Below are positions 34,525-47,002 of a stretch of DNA of 64,000 nt, one piece after another. How positions within the stretch are numbered: the stretch's first letter is position 1; each line of letters starts with the position of its first letter. A program made the position numbers and the translations under genes. Below the pieces are notes generated by a model, which was given only the letters and a program-made list of their open reading frames with translations, was not told where the DNA came from and did not search any database. The DNA is from Elymus sibiricus (lineage: Eukaryota; Streptophyta; Magnoliopsida; Poales; Poaceae), in assembly GCA_039707655.1 (NCBI GenBank), contig CM077666.1, positions 391,673,886 to 391,737,885 on the forward strand, in the 5' to 3' direction.

Positions 34525-35293
34525 GAGCTGGAACCTCGTCTCCGCCCCAGCCGGGTCGACCGCGGTCGTCACCGGCTAGGGAGCTGCCGCCCGGTCCCAG
34601 GGGCTGCTGTTTTCGGCTTAGGAAGTCCCACGTCAAGCAGGCAAGACAAGATCGGTGTACGTGTGTATCGCCCCTTTTGGTATGAGTGTGTCGCCACTTT
34701 TGGCCCTTAAGGAATGCAACAGGTACCCCGAGTTACACTCGGGGGCTACCCCTTTTACTTTGGTCAAAGTTTCTTGTCTCTCGAGCACTTTATCTGCATT
34801 TTTGCCTCCCTCCCGCCGGGTCGGTGCGTCCGGCTCGGGGGCTCGCCGGCTAGCCCGCACCCCATCCTCCACAGCCGACAGCATAGCGTGCACGCCGCCT
34901 AAAGCCTTCTCTGTGCCACAAAGCCACAGACCGGCACCCGGCTGTTCGGTTGGCCATGGTCAAGGGCTGAAAGCGCTCTCACGTGGAAAAATGGCTAAGG
35001 AAGAATGGTCGTCTCGGTCAAACCGGCCCCCACTTATACCTGTCGCCGCACCGGCTGGCCGCACTCCACCCGGCTCTGCCGCCTGCAGCCGGCCGGCTCA
35101 TCGAGAGGTTCGCTTGCGCTCACGTCCTAAGAGCCTAAGTATTGTGCGCCCTTCTTCGAAGCCGATTCCTCGACCCAGCTACAGACCGGCTCCCGGCTGT
35201 CCGGCTGACAGGGAGAGGGTCAAAAAGGAAGGGGGCACAGGAAGAAGGTCGAAGGAAAAAAGCAAGGCCGAGCTGCCAACCGGCAAACTTCAT
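34525..35293 (+). other. Tat-1 region after gag-protease, no gene
   Basis: GC-rich sequence with no coding frame I would support. It contains CGAGTTACACTCGGGGGCTACC near 34728, a CTCGGGGGCTA string common in Tat-lineage 3' regions, and repeated CCGGCTC/CCGGCTG words. It is continuous with 56885 onward once the Tekay-3 insertion and one TSD are removed. Confidence 0.6.
35289..35293. repeat. Target-site duplication of Tekay-3 (left copy, TTCAT)
   Basis: TTCAT precedes the LTR at 35294 and ATCAT (56880-56884) follows the other LTR. Four of five bases match; one mutation since insertion would explain the difference. Confidence 0.8.
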
Positions 35294-36665
35294 TGTGACA
35301 CCCTGGTTTTGGCAACTTTTTCTTTTCAAAACTTTTCTGGTTTTAATTTGCAATTTGCTGGTTTTTAAGTCAATTCATTTGACTTTGGACTTAAGGGTTC
35401 TTTGAATTTCTTCCTAAATAATCCCAACACCCTCAATACCTTGCCAATATCTTGTCACACACCCTCTGACCTAAACTCTAATTTTTATTCTCCCAAAATA
35501 TTTCATTTTCTCTCTTGGAAATACCTATTTTCACTATGGGTTGTGAAGCAACCTATAGTTTTGTTGATCAAAAAAATCCCATATTAATACCACATCTTCT
35601 TGATATCATCTACTCCCACAATCTCCAAAAATAATTCATTGGCCAGTACAAAATTTTGCCCAGGAAATTCCTTTTCCATTCTGGATAGAATTGGCCTTTG
35701 TGAAGCAACCTATATTTCCATGACTCATAAAATTCCCAAATAAATCCCAAAGATACTAGGAGCCATATCTTTCCACAATATCCAAAAATATCTGCTAGTC
35801 TAGTTCAATTTTTCAGCAAGATAATTCGGACAAGCCACTGGTCATTTCAAACCTCTGTGAAGGAAGTACCAGCTAGAGGTGGCCATTGGCTCTGAAATTT
35901 TTATGGTATCTTGTCTCCACCAAATAACCCTTAGATACCCAATTTCACCATCAGGAGTGCATCTATGTGAGTGCAACATCTTCATCAAGCTTCTGGGCCA
36001 GAACATGGTTTGTACATGAACCATGTTCAAAACTTGTTGAAAGTTTCTCAAATCTGGCCAGAAGATAGTCCTTCCAATCTAGAACACACCAGACAAATTC
36101 TTTGGCTCAATCTCCACCTCACTTCTTCTCTGGAACCTCCCCAAGATCCTATCCTGAACCTGTTTTGGATGAATTCGAGCAGCCTGAGTCAACCCTAGCC
36201 CTACCTGTGGCATGAGTACAATGTTTGAGCTCAGGTCGACGCTATGGACAAGGTTTGGCAGGCCAACTCGCGCCGTGTGCACCAATGCATGCGATGACCA
36301 CGCGGCCCGCGCTGCCAAACACGCGCTCTGCGCGCGGACCGCGTCGGATGTGACCGTTCCGGCAATCCCGCGTCGCCGTACCGTGTCCCCGTGCGCCGAC
36401 AACCTCTCCGCCGTCCACGTATACCCTCTAGACCTTCCCCCTCGCCGGCAGTGAGCTCGCTAGATACGGCTATCGTGCGCCACGGGCAGCACAGTGGCAG
36501 TACAGTGGCTGAGTTGGCTGAAGCTTTCCTCGCGAGCCGTCGCCTCGCTCATTTACTCCACTGACCGCCTCCATCACTTCACCCCGTGCCGCGACAGCCA
36601 CCTCGCCGTCCTTGCTCCGACGACGTGGCCATGGCGCCGGTCGGCTCCAGTACCCCTCCTCCACC

Positions 36666-36673
36666 TATAAATA
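36666..36673 (+). promoter_or_regulatory. TATA box of Tekay-3 5' LTR
   Basis: TATAAATA in a CCTCCACC context, followed about 25-40 bases later by C/T-rich sequence suited to transcription start. The same box is at 54797-54804 in the 3' LTR. Confidence 0.7.
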
Positions 36674-38641
36674 GCCCCGCCCGGCTCGTTCCAGCTCCTC
36701 ACCTCACTCCCTCCACCTCCAATCGAGCCCCAGCTCGCCGAGCCAAGGCCGGGAGGCCCTCTGGCCTCGCATCTGGCCGGAGTACTGCCACCGAGCTAGC
36801 TCCGCCACATAGCACACTCCACTCCACCCCAGCCTCGACTGACTCCACCCACGAGCTCAGGGCATTCTCCTAGTGCCTCCTGACCTCTCCCCTAGCCAAG
36901 CCGCTGCCGGAGTCACCGTCCCCGATGACACCCGAAACTAGCCGCCGCCAGAGAGGAAGGGGACGACGCCGTCCGGCGACCTCTCGCCAAGCTACGAGTA
37001 TGTGCGGCTTCATCTCCGAGTGCTCGATCCATCCCCATCGTCTCCCGACCTTGTTGCTGTCTCTATTGCCGGCGACCATCGCCGGAGAGCAGCAGTACTC
37101 TGTTCCTCTCTCCCCTCTGTTTAAATATGACATGGCAGCCCCACCCGTCGGTGACTCACCCCGCGTGCCGAAGCGGTATAAGTGAAGGTGCATTCTGAGA
37201 ATACGCCTTCGACGTGGCCCGCTGGGCGATTTTCTGATTTTCTGTTTTCTATTTATTTAATCCAGTTTGACCAGAAATTTCACCAGCTATTACTTTTAAA
37301 CCACAAGTCCAAATCAATTGATTCTTTTTGCTGTGGTTTTGTATTGAGCCCCTCTATTTTCTGGCAAATTTTGGTATTTTTCCAATGTGCACATAATTTT
37401 TGGCAACCAAAAAGGCTTTATGTAACATTTTCTTTTGCTATTTAAAAATGCTTTCAGAAGGAAATTGCTTTGGATTTGAAGACCATGAGTTTGTTGACAC
37501 CCCACTTGAGCAAGGCAAGCCACATCATCCATTGCATAAGGCATAGCAATAGTATTGGCTTTATAATGGATTGTTTTGCATTTAATTCAATTTGAATATG
37601 CTATATCCCATATTGTTTGATATATTGCATAAACCCTGCCATGTTAGTTCATTTATTCAACATAGCTAATATGAACAGCAACTTTACATGTTAAATGACA
37701 CCTTGATGGCTGATCAAGTGCCACCGACCCGGACTTACCCGTGTAGCCACATCTGCCGGAATGGGTCAGCCTTGACTTGGTCTGACCGCGTGCTCTTTTA
37801 CCGGTACCACCAAAGAGGGAAGGTTATGCATGTGTGCTACCCTGATCAGGTAGACGACGATAGCCTTGTGAGCCCAGGTTAAGTTATTTGTCGGCGTCCC
37901 CATTTGGGACAGTTTAGTTGGCCACGACGGTGGCAGGTGTCAGGAGTGACACAGGGGCCACCCAGGGCATAACCCGGGAGGGGAATGATTGTCAGTGGTA
38001 CGATAGAAGGGTCACGGGTTAGGCAAGTTTCGTTGGACGAATGTCCTTGGTGTAGGTAACGTGTGCAACCTCTGCAGAGTGTAAGAATCCATTTGAATAG
38101 CCGCGTCCACGATAATGGACACAGTCCGCACTAGGTCACACTGTATGGTCAACAATAATAATGATGGGAGAACTTGTCTTAAACTCGGATGTGATCCGTG
38201 GATCAAGAGTGTTTCGCGGGTCATGGTATGAACCCGAAAGAGAGTAAGTTGATAACCAGCAACAGTAAGTTGAGCAATCCAATGCATGAGTATTTCCTGA
38301 GCATTTAATCTAGACATTGCCATGCTGTTGTTTGCTGTACTATTTTGGTTGCTGTGAGCTTGCGATTACATTCCAAGTACTCACCTGGCGTATCATGCCA
38401 GATGCAGGAGAAGTTGAGGACGGAGATCCCGATGGTTCGTGCTACGCTAACTAGGTTGTGTCCCAGCAGTGTCCCTATGGGATGGAAAGTCTCACCCGTT
38501 GTTACGCTACGCCAAAGTAGATTCTCCTAGTGTTGAGGCCCACGAGTTGTTCCATAAATAATGTAGATATTGTCATACCATGAGCAGTGGTCCTGGCCTC
38601 ACTATCCTATGTAATATCTGAGCTTGTACTTGTGCCATATT

Positions 38642-38647
38642 AATAAA
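38642..38647 (+). terminator. Polyadenylation signal in Tekay-3 5' LTR
   Basis: AATAAA about 100 bases before the LTR end; conserved at 56773-56778 in the 3' LTR, where it would act. Confidence 0.6.
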
Positions 38648-38753
38648 GATCAGTTCTGTTCTGTTCCAAGTTGTTGTGTGTTTCCAGAAGACATGATCTC
38701 TGGGTTGGAAACACGGGGTAAACCGGTCCTCTGAGCCGGGGTGCCACAACGCT

Positions 38754-38765
38754 TGGTATCAGAGC
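38754..38765 (+). other. Primer-binding site for initiator tRNA-Met (Tekay-3)
   Basis: TGGTATCAGAGC, five bases after the 5' LTR, complementary to the 3' end of initiator methionine tRNA. Confidence 0.94.
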
Positions 38766-38915
38766 CGGGCTGACTGTAGGACACCCTAGTTAAGCTCACG
38801 CTAGAATCCTGATTAGTTTAGAGTCTTGGCGTGTGTCTTGCTTGCTGCATTTGCCTATTGCATAGCATGCATTTAGATTCTTTTGTGTTGCTAACCGCTG
38901 GTCTTGTGAGTGTAG

Positions 38916-39632
38916 ATGGCACCAGTTCCGTACCACTACAACCATGAGTTGGCACCGTTCACTTTTCTAGTACTGCTTTGCAGCGTTTGGCTCTGACTTT
39001 ATCCTAATGAAGAAGACCCAGTGTATCAGCTGTTCCGAGAGAAGCTTGCGGGTTCAGTGTATGAGTACCACGCCGAGGCCTTCCTTACTGCGAGTTCCGA
39101 CATTGGCAGCTACTCCCGCTCTTCCAAGGGCGGAACTGCTTCTACTCCTGATCTGGCGATTTGGTTTGCTGCTATGGAGGTTCTCACTGATTTGCGCTTT
39201 CATGAGGTCGAGATGCAGACACATCCAGGTTTCTTTCACTACCCCACCCTGTCGCCTATGACAGGGCGAGTCCTTTTTGCACCTGTTGATCCAGCGAGTG
39301 ATCGTGTGACTGGTGCTTTATCTCGTTATCTGAACACCAGTTATCGTATGATCACCTCCCTGGCTGAGGAGCTGTCTCACGCCCAAGAGGCACTTGCAGT
39401 TGTTGCTGTAGCACAGTCTCCTCCTTCTCCTGTGTTTTCACCTGTGTTTATACCGCCTGTTCCACCCTCGCTAGCGCCTGAGACTCCTTCTAGCTCGTTC
39501 GGACCACCAGGCACTTCGTCTAGTATCCGACATAAGACCCCAGCTGAGTGGGCCTCGCTGCTAGCCACTCCAGCTGCTCCGATGCTGAGGCGTCGTGCTT
39601 CCTCTCCTTCAAAGGGAGAACCTTCCCATTAG
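38916..39632 (+). pseudogene. ORF0, accessory gene between primer site and gag (Tekay-3)
   Basis: ATG 38916 (MAPVPYHYNHE) opens a 238-codon frame to TAG 39630-39632 with one internal TGA at 38994-38996. After that stop it is open and closely matches the Tekay-1 copy: LFREKLAGSVYEYHAEAF, IWFAAMEVLTDLR, FFHYP, LFAPVDPASDR, LSRYLN, then a proline/serine-rich tail with a conserved TPAEWASLLATPA block and a basic end. There is no signal peptide and no membrane segment. I do not recognise the family. It stands alone between primer site and gag, about 360 bases before gag, so it would need its own translation start on the genomic or a spliced RNA. Confidence 0.8.
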
Positions 39633-39992
39633 CGTCGTAGTGTTTCCTTTGTTTCGGAGGACGTGGTCCACATCATCAGCTCCTATTCCGAGGCAGAGTC
39701 AGATGACGAGGAGTCTTCAGTCTGTCAGTGCCCGTTCCATCCGCATCACTAGAGTGGATGTTTGAGTTTCAGTATGTGTATGCATCATAGCATCTTTGCA
39801 TATGTCAACTGCCAGATGAGCAGTACCAGCCAAGATACCCCCTACTAGTTAGTCATATATGATGTTGGGTTGCCTTGTATAATTATGCTCATTTCGTTTT
39901 TCTTGAATTTGTTTTCTTGGTGTTACACTGCCATATTTCCCTTATGGATGTTGCTCATCAATTCGGTATTTTGCAATGGGAACGGATATAGG
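39633..39992 (+). other. Spacer between ORF0 and gag-pol of Tekay-3
   Basis: No credible frame. The sequence corresponds to 18315-17949 in Tekay-1, including the segment before the gag start. Confidence 0.5.
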
Positions 39993-42900
39993 ATGAAGAG
40001 GTGTAGCAATCAAGGCGGCGATGGAACTCCAGTTCGTCGATCCGCTAGACAGGCAGGACAACCACCTGAAGATTTGCCACCTCCACCATCATAGCCACCG
40101 ACCACTGATCAGATTATGAGAATGTTTGAGGAGAAAAGAAATCAGGATCTTATGGAATTTTTGAAGAGTATGCAGACTATGGTGGGACAGAATCAGAACA
40201 ATGGGACGCACTCCAAGCTGTCTGATTTTCAGCGTACCAAGCCACCCAGTTTTGGTTAAGCTGTTGATCCAATGGAAGCTGATGACTAGCTGAGGACCAT
40301 GGAAAAGAAGCTAGAAATAGCCCGTTGTGATGAGTCAGATAAGGTCCCTTTTGTTACTCACTACCTGGAAGGACCGGTAGCCATATGGTGGGATAATACA
40401 AAAAACTATGTGGCCTTCTGAAGAAAATATTACCTGGGAGAAATTTAAGGAGGTGTTCTGAAGGTACCATATTCCCACCGGCATCATGAAGGTGAAGCAG
40501 AGGAATTTCTTGCTCTTACTCAAGGAAACATGTCAGTTGGTGAGTATCTGAACAAATTCAATAATCTGGCACGGTACTCCACCCATGATGTGTCCATGGA
40601 GGAAAGAAAGATAGACCGGTTTCTAGGAGGACTTAACCATGTCCTCTGTTGTCAGCTCTGCATGCTGGATTTTCCTGACTTCCAGACTCTGGTGAACAAA
40701 GCTTTCATAGCTGAACGGGAGCATAAGTCTGGGTACGATGACCGCAAGCGTAAGTTTGAACCCAAGAAGGACAACCACGAGCAGTTCGCGCAGAAGCCAC
40801 GTATCTGGCAACCAGTTCAGTCTGAGTACAAGCCTACCTGGAATGGAGGCAATAATAACAACAAGCCAGGCAACCAGGACAAGGCCTATGGCAAGTAGCC
40901 AGTGCTGGAAGATTGCCGACACAACAACACTTGCTTCACTTGTGGTCAAGGCGGGCATTATTCCAAGCAGTGCGCCACAAGGGCTGGGAAGCCACAGTTC
41001 GATTTCAAGCCACAAGTCAACAATATTGGATGCCGCCCCAACTAGAACTTCAGTCGCGGCCAAGTCCATCATATCTCCGCTGAGGAAGCCCGCAAAGCAC
41101 CAGACGTGGTCCTTGGGATGTTTTCTATTAACGACATACCTGCAATAATTTTATTTGATTCCGGGGCTTCTCATTTGTTTATTTTGCAGAGTTTTGCCAC
41201 CATACACAAATTTTCTCCCTCTCTTTTGGACAAAATCATGGTTGTACAATCCCCTGGCTCCATGCTTAGAACAAATGTCATATATAAGGATCTAGAAATC
41301 CTGATACATGGAGTTAAGTTTCTAGCCACCCTTATCACTATGGAATCCCCTGGACTGGACATAATACTAGGGATGGATTGGTTGACACCGCATCAGGTCT
41401 GCATTAACTGCGCCACCCGGACAGTGACATTGGTTAACCCGGCAGGCCAAACAGTTCAGTTTACCGCTAGCAGAATGATGTCAAAGAAAGGAATGGCATT
41501 CAAGACCACCGCTACAGATATGAATTTGATCCCGGTATTCAGTGAATTTCTGGACGTATTCCCTGAGGAACTACCAGGAATGCCACCTGACCGAGAATTG
41601 GAATTTGCGATTGATGTTATTCCCGAAACTGCTCCAATATACAAGAAGTACTACCGCATGTCGTCCCCAGAGCTGGTAGAATTAAAGAAACACCTGTGTT
41701 GTTTGTTAAGAAGAAGGATGGCAGCCTACGAATGTGCGTGGACTATCGCCAATTGAATGAGGTCACCATCAAAAATAAGTACCCACTTCCTCGTTTTGAT
41801 GATTTGTTCGACCAGTTGAACGGGGCCCGGGTATTTTCCAAGATTGACCTCCGAACGGGTTATCACCAGCTAAAAATCAGAAAAGAGGATATCCCCAAGA
41901 CAGCCTTCACCACTCGATATGGTCTGTATGAGTTCACAATCATGTCGTTTGGGCTGACTAATGCTCCAGCTTACTTCATGAGTATGATGAACAAGGTCTT
42001 CATGGACTTCCTGTACAAGTTTGTAGTGGTGTTCATCGATGATATTCGCATATACTCCTAAAATGAAGAGGAGCACAAACAACACCTCCGTGCTGTCCTG
42101 GAAAGGTTAAGGACCCATCGCTTGTATGCCAAGTTCAGCAAGTGTGAATTTTGGCTAAGAGAGGTGGGATTTCTAGGACACGTTTTGTCAGAACAAGTTG
42201 TGGCCGTCGACCCCAGCAAGGTGACTGTTGTGTTAAACTAGAAGACGCCAGCCACGGTAACCGAAGTTCATAGTTTCCTGGGAATGGCAGGCTACTACCG
42301 TCATTTCATTGAAGGTTTCTCAAAGATAGCCAAGCCACTAACAGAATTGTTGAAGAAGAATCACAAGTTTGTCTGGATGGAGGAATGTGACAGCAGCTTT
42401 ATGGAGCTAAAGAAGAGGCTAACCATGGCCCCTGTCTTAATTCTTCCGGATATCCATAAGAGCTTCGATATATACTGTGATGCTTCCAGACGTGGGATCG
42501 GCTGCGTGTTGATGCAGGAAGGAAGGGTTGTAGCATATGCATCCAGACAACTACGACCCCATGAAGAGAATTACCCCACCCATGACTTGGAATTAGCAGC
42601 TGTGGTTCATGCCCTAAATATTTGGAGCCACTATCTCATTGGACAGCGATGTGAGATATACACGGACCATAAGAGTCTCAAGTATATTTTCACACAACCC
42701 GACCTTAACCTCAGACAGAGAAGATGGCTTGAACTGGTCAAGGACTATGACCTCGGGATTAATTACCATCTAGGAAAAGCCAATGTGGTTGCCGATGCTC
42801 TCAGTAGGAAACAAGGCACCGTGAATGCAATAACTGAGGGTATCCATCCAAGGTTACAAGAAGAATTTGCCAAACTTAACTTGGTACTATGCGGCCCAAT

Positions 42901-43327
42901 TAGCCCGGATACGCTGGAAATTATTCCAACACTTATGGAAGAAATCAAGGAAGCTCAAAAAGCAGAGAAGAGCATACAGGAGATCAAGGAGAACATACAA
43001 CAAGGGAAGGCCAAGTCCGTCCATATTGATGATCAAGGAACAGTCTGGTTTGACAACCGAATATGCGTACCTGATCAGGAAAACCTGAGACAGCAAATAT
43101 TACGGGAGGCACATGAATCCGCATATTCCATTCACCCGGGAGGAACAAAAATGTACCAGGACCTAAGGGAAACTTTTTGGTGGCCAGGAATGCAAAAAGA
43201 CATTGCATACTACATCGCATGTTGCCATGTATGCAACAAGGTTAAAGCTGAGCACCAGAAACCAGCTGGGTTGCTGCAACCTTTACAGGTTCCCCAGTGG
43301 AAATGGGATGACATATGCATGGACTTC
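39993..43327 (+). pseudogene. Tekay-3 gag-pol, truncated in integrase by a nested insertion
   Basis: ATG 39993 (MKRCSNQGGDG) corresponds to the Tekay-1 gag start. Recognisable in order are gag, CCHC knuckle CFTCGQGGHYSKQC (near 40935), protease LFDSGAS (41154), RT with FIDDIRIYS (near 42035), RNase H DIYCDAS (near 42470) and the integrase HHCC region (43110-43260), ending at ICMDF where the nested LTR begins. Stops are at 40092, 40257, 40287, 40459, 40896, 41043, 42059 and 42239; frameshifts are near 40403 and 40502. A 58-bp deletion at 41692/41693 removes part of the RT fingers. The polyprotein cannot be made. The sister copy shows CAG or TGG at four of the stops. Confidence 0.92.
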
Positions 43328-44614
43328 TGTACCACCCCAAAAATTTAACCATATTTTTATTAAGTAAAATTTGGCCAGAAATAAAATTTTGAATTATATT
43401 AGGTCTTTTATTAATTTCAGAATATTTGTTGTTCTGTTTTTTTCCAAAATCCTTCCCTCCATATAGTAATTTTTGTAAAATATTATGGGCTTTGGTAGTT
43501 TTCTTAAATCATTTCATTTATAATTTAAATAACACTAGGAAATAATTTCATAATAAAATTTGCCCAAAATAATCCCTTTTAATAGCATTTTCAATACTTG
43601 AAATGCTTCACTTGCACTATAATCATTTATAAAAAATTCTTTTAAAATTCCACAAAAATTATGAGGGGTCATGTGATGCCTGTAGATCACTTTTATGCAA
43701 AAACCCAACTTGGTCTTTTGTAAATTTTGAGTGTAACATCCTCTTTTCAATTCTGTCCCATTCTTGAGTTACAACTACAACCCCAATTTTTCTTGCTCCA
43801 AAAATTCTGAAATTATTCCACCTTATAGTTCTTCCAACCAAACCCTTATGTCCAGAAGATCAACTCCAATTGCATCTTGCAAACCCACCAAATGAATCCT
43901 CCAAGTTTGGGTCCAGAACTGAAATTCTTCCAAACTTGCACTTGCAAGTTATTCTTTTTGTCCAACAAAACACACCACACTTCCTATCATTCAAAGAAGC
44001 ATCATCCTGGTAATTTTCACAGCCATCAAAACTTTCTAAATAGCCCTAGCATTCTGTCAAGCAGCTTGTGGGCATGGCAAAAACTTTGCATCTCTATACT
44101 TGCATAGCACACTAGCCCCTCTTCCCAAACCATCATGTCCATCAACCCTCTCATGCTTAGGAACACAACCCTGCCAAATATCAAGCTCATCGAGCCATGC
44201 TAGAGTGCTGTGACAGTCTGTCGAATGCCTGGCGTGCGTGTCCAGAACGCGGCCAGAGCATGCGTTGTGCATGCCAGCGCGTCGGCCACACCCGCACGAC
44301 TCCAACGCCCTAGCTGCTGCCTCCCCTAGCTTGGCTCGCTTCCCTGCTAGCCACCTGCACCAGCCACCGCCTCCCCACCCCGGAGCTCGCCGCCTGGCGC
44401 CGGCCAGCCACCGACCCGAGCCGCCGCCATCGTCTTCCACTCGGATACGCCACCGTCCAGAAACCCCGGGGCAAATCCGCGAGCACCAGCACACCTCCCC
44501 TTAATTACCACCTACCTGAGTAGCTCAACGACCTTCCAACGGCCTCAACCATCGCCGTAATGGCCGCCGCCGCCGTGTTTATCCACGGGATCCCGAGCAC
44601 CGACCTCCCCCGGC

Positions 44615-44620
44615 TATAAG
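44615..44620 (+). promoter_or_regulatory. TATA-like element in the non-autonomous element's LTR
   Basis: TATAAG after a CCCCCGGC stretch and about 25 bases before a C/A-rich region; conserved at 51407-51412 in the 3' LTR. Placement equals that of the Tekay TATA boxes relative to the GC-rich block. Confidence 0.5.
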
Positions 44621-46744
44621 AAGGCACCCGAGCTCGCTCAGCCCATCCACACAGCACTCCTCTCCTCTCTGGGAATCACCTCAAGCAGCCAAAGGCCAGA
44701 CATGGCCGTCTTCTCCGTTTCCGACCACGGCGCCCGCCACCACTCTCCGGCCAAATTCGGTGCAACCAGAGCCTCTCCCACTTCGTTCTCTTCACCACTA
44801 ACTTCTCCCTGAACCCGTGAACACGACACTCCCCTCAATTTCCCCGGGGATACGCCGTGGACAAAAGCCGCTCTCACCCGACGCCACCGTCCACTCGAGA
44901 ACCCCGCCGCCGGCGACTCCATCCCTCTCCCCGACCATGTCGAGTACCGGAGGAACCGCACGGACCACCTGAGCACGTCGGTGGGCTTGGATGGCCAAGA
45001 GTCGCCGCCGTTCACCGGCAATCGCCACCGGCAGCGGCCTCCTCTGTTCTGTCGCGAGGAAGAGGGCGCACTTCAGCATACTCAAGGCCAGTGGACCGGT
45101 CAAACCTGACCAGTGGGCCAGGTGGGGCCCACTGTCAGTGACCGAAACCGCGCTGAGCCGGCCGTCAGTGGAGACGGGCTTTTTCAACGTCGTCTTCGCC
45201 CGGGAGAAACGTATTCCTCGAATACGTCTTTGACATTGTCAGTCCTCCGTGCGGCCGAGCGGCTGGGCCGGGCCCAGTGGCACCGCACGGCTAAACAACG
45301 CTCCGGGCGCACTTCAGCTCTTTCCTCTTTTTCTTTTCCAGCAAACTTCAAATAATCCTACAGCTATATTTCCAAAACCAAATTTGATGATTCAAATTTC
45401 CACATACTCATAAATTCATGCTCTATTAAACCAGCTTGGGTGAGCATTTTTCCTAAGCTTAGTTTTTGTTGGATCAATTAAATAGTCCATTTAGTCATTT
45501 ATTTCAGCTTAGGTAATTCCTAGGATAATCATATGAACTCCAAATAGTTTGATTTTTTTTCTGAAATTCCTAATTTTTCATCTAGTTTATTTTAGTATTT
45601 ATTTCAAAAATTTCCAAACAACTTTTTGTAGTGTTTTCAAATTATGTGGTAATTTCAATATTTTGAAAATAGGAAAAATGGAGGGAAGAGAATTTTCAAA
45701 ACTTTTGGAGTGCACCCAACAGTTCTGCATACTCAAGGCAAGCATCTTGAACACTTGATATGGTGATTGCTTGGTTAAATGTTTGCAAGAATAATTGAAT
45801 CATGCATATGTTGAATTCAAATAAAATTTGCATGCATGTAGTGTTGGCATGTTTCCTTGTACCGTGCAACGTGTGCTTGTCATGACTAACTTGCAGGAGC
45901 AAGTATAAGAGAAATACCATTGCCGGCAGAAGGGTGATCACGTCGGAGCATGATCATGCCTTGTTGGTTATGCATGTTGGGACATGCAAGGGCTGTGGCC
46001 CTGTTTTGGTGTTACTATTGAAAGCACACTTTATTGTGCTAACCACTGCAGGAAATACATAAGCCTCCTGAGTCGACCATAGATCGAGTCTTGTTCCGGT
46101 AACCCCCAAACTTGATCCGTGCTACCACATGTCCGTGCCGCAGGTAGGGTATGGCCCAGTAAGTTGTTAACCCCTTTCCCGCACACACCGTACAGAGAGG
46201 CCATAGTGAAAGATACCATTGATCACTGGTAGGCATGTCACTTGGTCAGGGGGCATGGGTGTATTCGGTTGAAGCTGAGAGGGGTAGCGCCCCTGATCTT
46301 TGCGCACGTTATATATAAGATTGTGATCCCATGCTATTCGAGATTGTAGTCTCCCCGTCTTAGAGTTAATCTTGAACGATGCCTTGGGTGATTCTTGGCA
46401 TCAGGAAAGTTAATCTGGTGTGTGTTGGTCAGGTGTGTTTTCAACCCAAAGACCATAATTGGAATTAGCCAGCGTCTCGGTGTTGGCTAAAGAAATCCTT
46501 TACTTGTGGGTAAAGAGTACACCCTCTGCAGAGTTATACCTATTCGAATAGCCGTGTCCGCGGTTAAGGACTACAGTCTGGGTTGGTCAAGTGTCGGTCT
46601 TAGTGTCGGTCTTCGGAGGAAATAATTAAATTGAACATGATCCATTTTTGCAGGATATTTATTGTCAGCCCTGATACTAGCAAGAATATTATTGGTAACA
46701 TGAATATTATCATGGACTAACCTTTTCCTCTTATGTGCAACCTT

Positions 46745-46995
46745 GAGTATCTCTTGGGATGGCTAGACTACCTGAGATACTCATTTTTATTTTTTCTGAA
46801 TATCTCTTGGGATGGCTAGACTACCTGAGATATTCATTTTTATTTTTCTGAGTGTCTCTTGGGATGGCTAGACTACCCGAGATACTCATTTTTTTTTTTT
46901 TTGAATATCTCTTGGGATGGCTAGACTACCTGAGATACTCAGTTTTATTTTCTTTTCTGAGTATCACTTAGGATGGCTAGTCCACCTGGATACTC
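46745..46995. repeat. Five tandem hairpin units in the 5' LTR
   Basis: Units start at 46745, 46798, 46850, 46903 and 46959 (period 52-56). Each has arms such as GAGTATCTC/GAGATACTC around a 20-base loop TTGGGATGGCTAGACTACCT. The second unit is GAATATCTC/GAGATATTC, a paired change. The spacers are runs of T. Confidence 0.9.
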
Positions 46996-47002
46996 AGTAT
47001 TA

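Larger units (their letters stand above)
35294..38748 (+). repeat. Tekay-3 5' LTR (3455 bp)
   Basis: TGTGACACC to GGTGCCACA. It has a TATA box at 36666-36673 ahead of a C-rich R region, and AATAAA at 38642-38647. It pairs with 53424-56879 over its full length. Open frames at 36212-37193 are compositional. Confidence 0.96.
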
